From: Bacteroidota bacterium
GTDB taxonomy: Bacteria > Bacteroidota > Bacteroidia > Chitinophagales > Chitinophagaceae
Length of the DNA stretch: 9,795 nt
Assembly (NCBI GenBank): GCA_023423015.1
Contig: JAFAGE010000299.1
Location: forward strand, 1 to 9,795
Direction of reading: 5' to 3'
The translations under genes and the position numbers were made by a program. Positions 6,989 to 9,795 of this stretch are shown here, in pieces. A model generated the notes under the pieces. The model ran no database searches. It had not been told where the DNA came from and saw only the letters and a program-made list of their open reading frames with translations. Every line of letters begins with the position of its first letter. Positions within the stretch are counted from its first letter, which is position 1.

Positions 6989-7762
6989 TTACTTCACTTT
7001 ATAACGCAAACCAAGAAATCCCCTGATGCCCTGGTTAGGAGCGTAAACGTAATTCGGATCGAAAGTGAGGTTGTAAGGATTGTCCACATCCAATTGCTTA
7101 TCGAACGGATCGTTCGCTCTTGCAATGAGGAAGGGCGTATTTTTCGCGGGTGTCCAGTTGAGCAGGTTTTTCACACCGCCATAAATCTCAAAATTGCTGA
7201 ACAGCTCACGCGATAATTGAATATTCTGGATGCTCCACACCGGTGATTTTGCGGGCCGCGGATCTGTTTGCGAAAGCAGCGGCAAAAGCATGGGCCCGTA
7301 CACATTTCCTGTATAGTCGATAGAAATTGAAGTAAATGGCTCTTTGTACGAGACCGACCATGTGCCTGCCCAGTTTTCAGTAAGCAGTTGGCGGCTTCGG
7401 TGCGTTTTGTCGTTGCTTTTATCGGTGATGGATACGTCCATCAGCGTGGCTCCAATACTTGCGTGGATTCCATGATGCGAACCATACTCAACATTTGCTG
7501 TAATTCCTTTAGACACCGAATATCCTTTCAGATTGTTGTAAATAATCTGGTTTGTGTTAGTGGTATAGTCAGGAACAATACGGTTGGTGAAATGCGTGTA
7601 CCAGGCGGAAACATCGAAGGTGAACCAGTGATGTTGACCGTACACTTTCCGGAGGTAGTTGATGTTTGCGTTGTAACTTCTTTCCGGCTTCAATGCTTCG
7701 CTGATAATTACGGCGCGCGCACCCGTGAGTGCTGCATGGTCTTCCGTAAAAATATTCACCAC
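6989..7762 (-). CDS. TonB-dependent receptor, C-terminal barrel fragment
   Basis: 257 codons counted from a GTG inside the gene (VVNIFTED); that GTG is not a true start, as there is no ribosome binding site or signal peptide. The sequence holds the barrel's later strands, with family blocks F5-TEDHAALTGAR, W54-YTHFTNRIVPDY, G106-LMDVS-like T106-LMDVS, V175-WSIQNIQ, G195-GVKNLLNWTP, F234-DPNYVYAPNQGIRGF and the terminal G-L-R-Y-K-V-K. No internal stop or second lesion is present. It is the other half of the gene beginning at 9030. Confidence 0.75.
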   Translation of the reverse strand: MVNIFTEDHAALTGARAVIISEALKPERSYNANINYLRKVYGQHHWFTFDVSAWYTHFTNRIVPDYTTNTNQIIYNNLKGYSVSKGITANVEYGSHHGIHASIGATLMDVSITDKSNDKTHRSRQLLTENWAGTWSVSYKEPFTSISIDYTGNVYGPMLLPLLSQTDPRPAKSPVWSIQNIQLSRELFSNFEIYGGVKNLLNWTPAKNTPFLIARANDPFDKQLDVDNPYNLTFDPNYVYAPNQGIRGFLGLRYKVK

Positions 7763-9030
7763 CCTGAAACCCGTTCCTGCGTTGACCGCAAAATATCATT
7801 TCTTGACAATGAATATTTGTAAGCGAGTCGTGGAGTGAAGATGTTTCCATGCCGTGGATCGTAATCGTACCTGGCGCCAACCAATAAATTTTGTTTGGGA
7901 TGGAGGGTGATTTCGTCCTGCACGAAGATGCCTGGTATCAATACCCGTTCTGCTATATCCCGATTAAATAGTGTATCGAAAGTAGCAGGGGTGTTATCAT
8001 TAAAATGAGTATAACGCGCAACTGCTCCCATTAGCAACGCATGCTTTTTGCGAATTTCCTTTTCCCACGTGAGCTGACCGAACGCGACTTGCTGCAATGC
8101 ATTGTAGATAGTGGTTCCATAAGCGGATTGCTGCCGATGGCTGTTGGCCGAATAGGAGAACATCATCTTTTCCTTCAGGGGCAATTGATAATTTCCGATT
8201 AGTTCAACACGCGAGGTGTAGATACTTTCTCCGTAAACACTATCAGTTCCGCGGAAATTCTTGTTATAGTTCATTTCGCCACCCCAGCGGTCTTCATACA
8301 CGTAACGCGCTGCGATGTTTGCGATGCGGTTGTTCTTTCTATTGAAGGCAATTTTATTGAACAATGAAATCCTATCCTGCAGGGTCACGTCGGTAAAATG
8401 GTCGTGGTTGTGATCGTGCGGCGTGCCATACTTGTAGTAGTTCACGCCGAGCAATGCATTTACTTTATTTCCCAGCCGGTATTTTGCAGCGATATCGGTA
8501 TTGTATTCACCCCATGTGGTGCCTGATACGTCGGCCGATAAGGTCGCAGCGGAGGACGGGTTTTTAGTAATAACATTGATCAGACCACCAATGGCTTCAG
8601 ATCCGTAGAGTGAAGAAGCCGGACCTTTCACTACTTCTATTCGCTCTACGAGCGAAGTTGGGATACCAGCCAATCCATAAACTGAGGCGAGACTGCTCAC
8701 GATAGGCATACCATCGATGAGCACCATTGTATAGGGGCCTTCAAGGCCGTTGATGTGAATGTCGCCCGTGTTACAAATATTGCAATTTAATTGAGGGCGC
8801 ACACCGTTCACCATCTGCATGGCATCGAACATGGAAGGTGAAGGGTTCTTCATGAAAAACTTCGGTGTATAAACTTCCACGGGCACGGGGCTTTCGGAGT
8901 GTTTTACAGCGCGCATGGTGCCTGTGATCACCACCTGCTCCATCGAGTCGCGCCCGAAGGTTGCGAAAGCCGTATCCTGCGAAACGGCCGCCAGTGGCAG
9001 CATTGAGAGAATCAGCACCCAGGGTTTCAT
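7756..9030 (-). CDS. TonB-dependent receptor, N-terminal fragment (plug and first barrel strands)
   Basis: 424 residues. Signal peptide 1-17 (cleavage near AVS-Q). A TonB-box-like stretch E31-QVVITGT leads into the plug domain (about 45-160), which has the hallmarks N94-GLEGPYTMVLIDGMPI, V129-ERIEVVKGPASSLYGSEAIGGLINVIT. A Cys pair, C83-N-I-C86, in the plug could form a disulfide or bind a metal. The barrel starts near 165; an external-loop candidate reads H205-DHNHDHFTD214, which combines a DxNxDxxxD calcium-type pattern with four His. The last nine residues (from Ser416) are out of frame and not native. The ATG at 9030 follows a consensus promoter. The fragment alone would lack about ten barrel strands and should not be functional. 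Confidence 0.8.
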   Translation of the reverse strand: MKPWVLILSMLPLAAVSQDTAFATFGRDSMEQVVITGTMRAVKHSESPVPVEVYTPKFFMKNPSPSMFDAMQMVNGVRPQLNCNICNTGDIHINGLEGPYTMVLIDGMPIVSSLASVYGLAGIPTSLVERIEVVKGPASSLYGSEAIGGLINVITKNPSSAATLSADVSGTTWGEYNTDIAAKYRLGNKVNALLGVNYYKYGTPHDHNHDHFTDVTLQDRISLFNKIAFNRKNNRIANIAARYVYEDRWGGEMNYNKNFRGTDSVYGESIYTSRVELIGNYQLPLKEKMMFSYSANSHRQQSAYGTTIYNALQQVAFGQLTWEKEIRKKHALLMGAVARYTHFNDNTPATFDTLFNRDIAERVLIPGIFVQDEITLHPKQNLLVGARYDYDPRHGNIFTPRLAYKYSLSRNDILRSTQERVSGW

Positions 9031-9045
9031 CTTCTGTTTTTAGGC

Positions 9046-9069
9046 TTGTCTAAAATTATTGTTAGACAA
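9046..9069. promoter_or_regulatory. Palindrome 1 at the TonB receptor promoter, probable operator
   Basis: Perfect 8-bp arms TTGTCTAA (9046-9053) and TTAGACAA (9062-9069) with an 8-bp spacer. It overlaps the downstream end of the -7 element and the predicted transcription start, where a repressor would block initiation. The TAGAC/GTCTA arms resemble metal-regulator sites of the DtxR/MntR type in general look only; the binding protein is unknown. Confidence 0.6.
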
Positions 9070-9098
9070 ATGTAAGTATTTTGTTTAGATGAACAAAA
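9067..9098 (-). promoter_or_regulatory. Consensus Bacteroidota promoter of the TonB receptor gene
   Basis: On the minus strand, TTTTG (9098-9094) is followed after 19 bp by TACATTTG (9074-9067): an exact TTG-N19-TAnnTTTG arrangement. Transcription should start near 9060, leaving a leader of about 30 nt before the ATG at 9030. It is the best-formed promoter in the window. Confidence 0.75.
9079..9098. promoter_or_regulatory. Palindrome 2 at the TonB receptor promoter, probable second operator
   Basis: Arms TTTTGTT (9079-9085) and AACAAAA (9092-9098) are perfect over 7 bp around TAGATG. The site covers the -33 element and half of the spacer. It shares the half-site TTGTYTA with palindrome 1 (TTGTCTA there, TTGTTTA at 9081-9087), which suggests that the same regulator binds both. 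Confidence 0.5.
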
Positions 9099-9110
9099 CT
9101 TGAGGGAATG

Positions 9111-9166
9111 GGCATAAGGCATAGGGCATAAGGCATGGGGCATAGGGCAGAAGGCATAAGGCATGG
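9111..9166 (+). repeat. Left heptamer array: eight in-phase GGCATRR units
   Basis: Eight exact 7-bp units without interruption: GGCATAA, GGCATAG, GGCATAA, GGCATGG, GGCATAG, GGCAGAA, GGCATAA, GGCATGG. A degenerate ninth unit, GGGAATG, precedes it at 9104-9110. It lies 12 bp from palindrome 2 of the receptor promoter and 132 bp before the four-helix-bundle gene. There are no stop-free codon signs that it is translated. Confidence 0.95.
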
Positions 9167-9298
9167 GTTAGATATTGCCTTACAACAAAATGTCCATTCA
9201 ACCATTGGGATTTCTACGGTATTCCGATAAGAAAAAAACGGCTGGCGAGAAAGAAAAACACCAAATGACTGATCGGATTTCCATTCTAGCTTCGAAAA

Positions 9299-9676
9299 AT
9301 GCTAATGGATCTGAAACATAAGAAGCTGCATGTTTATGCCCTTTCCGTCGACATTGTTGAGGAATGTTATCGCATCACCAGCCATCTACCGGCTGCCGAA
9401 AAATTTAACCTGGTTAGTCAGATACGCAGGGCCTCCTTGTCAATAGCGATGAATATCGCAGAAGGGGCGTCACGGAATACTCGTCGTGAACGAAAACGTT
9501 ATTATGAAGTGGCACGGGGATCACTTGTCGAAACCGACACGGCTTTAACGATATGTATTCGATTGCATTATATTAGGGAAGAAGACCTAAGCAGGTTAGT
9601 GCAAATAATGGGTTCTGTATTTAATATGCTTTCGAAAATGATTACTACTCTTGGTAAAGATTCAGCATCCGGATAA
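9299..9676 (+). CDS. Four-helix-bundle protein, S23 / 23S rRNA intervening-sequence protein family
   Basis: 125 residues, all predicted helical. The family core is clear: L38-VSQIRRASLSIAMNIAEG at residues 38-55, then R59 and a basic stretch RRERKRYY, then A72-RGSLVETDT. Members fold as four-helix bundles, often as pentameric rings, and include proteins encoded in 23S rRNA intervening sequences and the Avd accessory protein of diversity-generating retroelements. Neither an rRNA gene nor a reverse transcriptase is in this window, so it is a free-standing copy. Basic surfaces in the family bind nucleic acid; the role of lone copies is not known. The ATG at 9299 is used; 9305 is equally possible and gives MDLKHKKLHVY. 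A weak -7-like TAGCTTCG (9287-9294) lies directly before it. It is bracketed by inverted heptamer arrays. Confidence 0.9.
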   Translation: MLMDLKHKKLHVYALSVDIVEECYRITSHLPAAEKFNLVSQIRRASLSIAMNIAEGASRNTRRERKRYYEVARGSLVETDTALTICIRLHYIREEDLSRLVQIMGSVFNMLSKMITTLGKDSASG

Positions 9677-9740
9677 AGTACAAACTACTTTCCCTAGTGC
9701 GATTACACATTTCCTTGACCTACTCGATTCCTGGAATTCA

Positions 9741-9795
9741 CTATGCCTTGGCCGCATGCCTTCTGCCCTATGCCCTATGCCTCATGCCCTATGCC
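9741..9795 (-). repeat. Right heptamer array, inverted, running off the window
   Basis: Read on the minus strand from 9795: GGCATAG, GGCATGA, GGCATAG, GGCATAG, GGCAGAA, GGCATGC, a 6-bp degenerate unit GGCCAA, and GGCATAG. It begins 64 bp after the stop of the four-helix-bundle gene and is cut by the window edge, so the full length is unknown. It is the mirror of the array at 9111-9166. Confidence 0.93.

Larger units (their letters stand above)
6989..9030 (-). pseudogene. TonB-dependent outer-membrane receptor, split by a one-base frameshift
   Basis: One CirA-like receptor gene, about 680 codons if repaired. The first 415 codons read in frame 9030 to 7786; the frame is then lost and ends at a TGA at 7756. 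The next frame carries on without a stop to 6989. Adding one base in the GG or TTTT run near 7786-7793 restores I-L-R-V-N-A-G-T-G-F-R-V-V-N-I-F-T-E-D, the motif I expect at this point in the family. The receptor would bind a metal complex or other ligand in the outer membrane and import it with TonB-ExbBD energy. Because all sequence downstream is intact, the break is either very recent, phase-variable or a sequencing error. Confidence 0.8.

Noticed and set aside
7756..7762. Two genuine overlapping genes (translational coupling) instead of a broken receptor
   Set aside because: The downstream piece starts in mid-motif without a start region or signal peptide, and the upstream piece ends in out-of-frame residues.
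7388..7822. 144-codon plus-strand frame spanning the receptor frameshift
   Set aside because: It crosses the break only by chance; the minus-strand frames carry the TonB receptor motifs.
9111..9166. CRISPR-like array
   Set aside because: Units are 7 bp, contiguous and without spacers; this is a tandem array, not a CRISPR.
9299..9676. Diversity-generating retroelement (Avd plus reverse transcriptase)
   Set aside because: The protein belongs to the same superfamily as Avd, but no reverse transcriptase, template repeat or variable repeat is present in the window.
9299..9676. 23S rRNA intervening sequence
   Set aside because: Flanking sequence does not look like rRNA; it is a TonB receptor promoter on the left and simple repeats on the right.

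Overview
The window looks like a chromosomal segment from a Bacteroidota bacterium, probably of the Chitinophagaceae or a related family. Three things point there: a CirA-like TonB receptor whose plug and barrel motifs are typical of that phylum, start regions with little Shine-Dalgarno signal, and promoters that fit the Bacteroidota pattern (TTG, about 19 bp, TAnnTTTG). This is family recognition by eye; no search was run. No rRNA, tRNA or CRISPR array was seen, and no stretch over 300 bases lacks a gene.

Layout, left to right. At 1-864 (minus) lies the N-terminal part of a lipoprotein with a degenerate SGNH/GDSL-like domain, cut by the window edge. Divergent from it, 933-2276 (plus) encodes a ModF-like tandem ABC ATPase with one good and one decayed ATP site. 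It converges on a secreted M1 zinc metallopeptidase (2353-4305, minus); the 76-bp gap between them is a heptamer-based hairpin. Divergent from the peptidase is a DUF1338/HglS-type protein (4411-5319, plus). Next come a 56-residue exported peptide (5508-5678, plus) with a strong terminator and a poorly known ATP-grasp-like protein (5795-6985, plus). That gene meets, tail to tail with 3 bp between stops, a TonB-dependent receptor gene (6989-9030, minus) broken by a one-base frameshift near 7786-7793. The receptor's promoter carries two palindromes placed like repressor operators.

The right end (9111-9795) is the most unusual part. A lone four-helix-bundle protein of the 23S rRNA intervening-sequence (S23/IVP) family lies between two inverted arrays of a 7-bp repeat (GGCATRR). 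The arrays share an internal register marked by one variant unit, GGCAGAA. A small relative of the same repeat, with the same inward-facing geometry but no gene, sits at 2283-2352. Together they suggest a small repeat-bounded genetic unit plus a geneless derivative, although mobility is inference only.

The genes do not form one pathway. Strands alternate and almost every gene appears to be its own transcription unit. Four of the encoded proteins carry export signals (lipoprotein, peptidase, small peptide, receptor).
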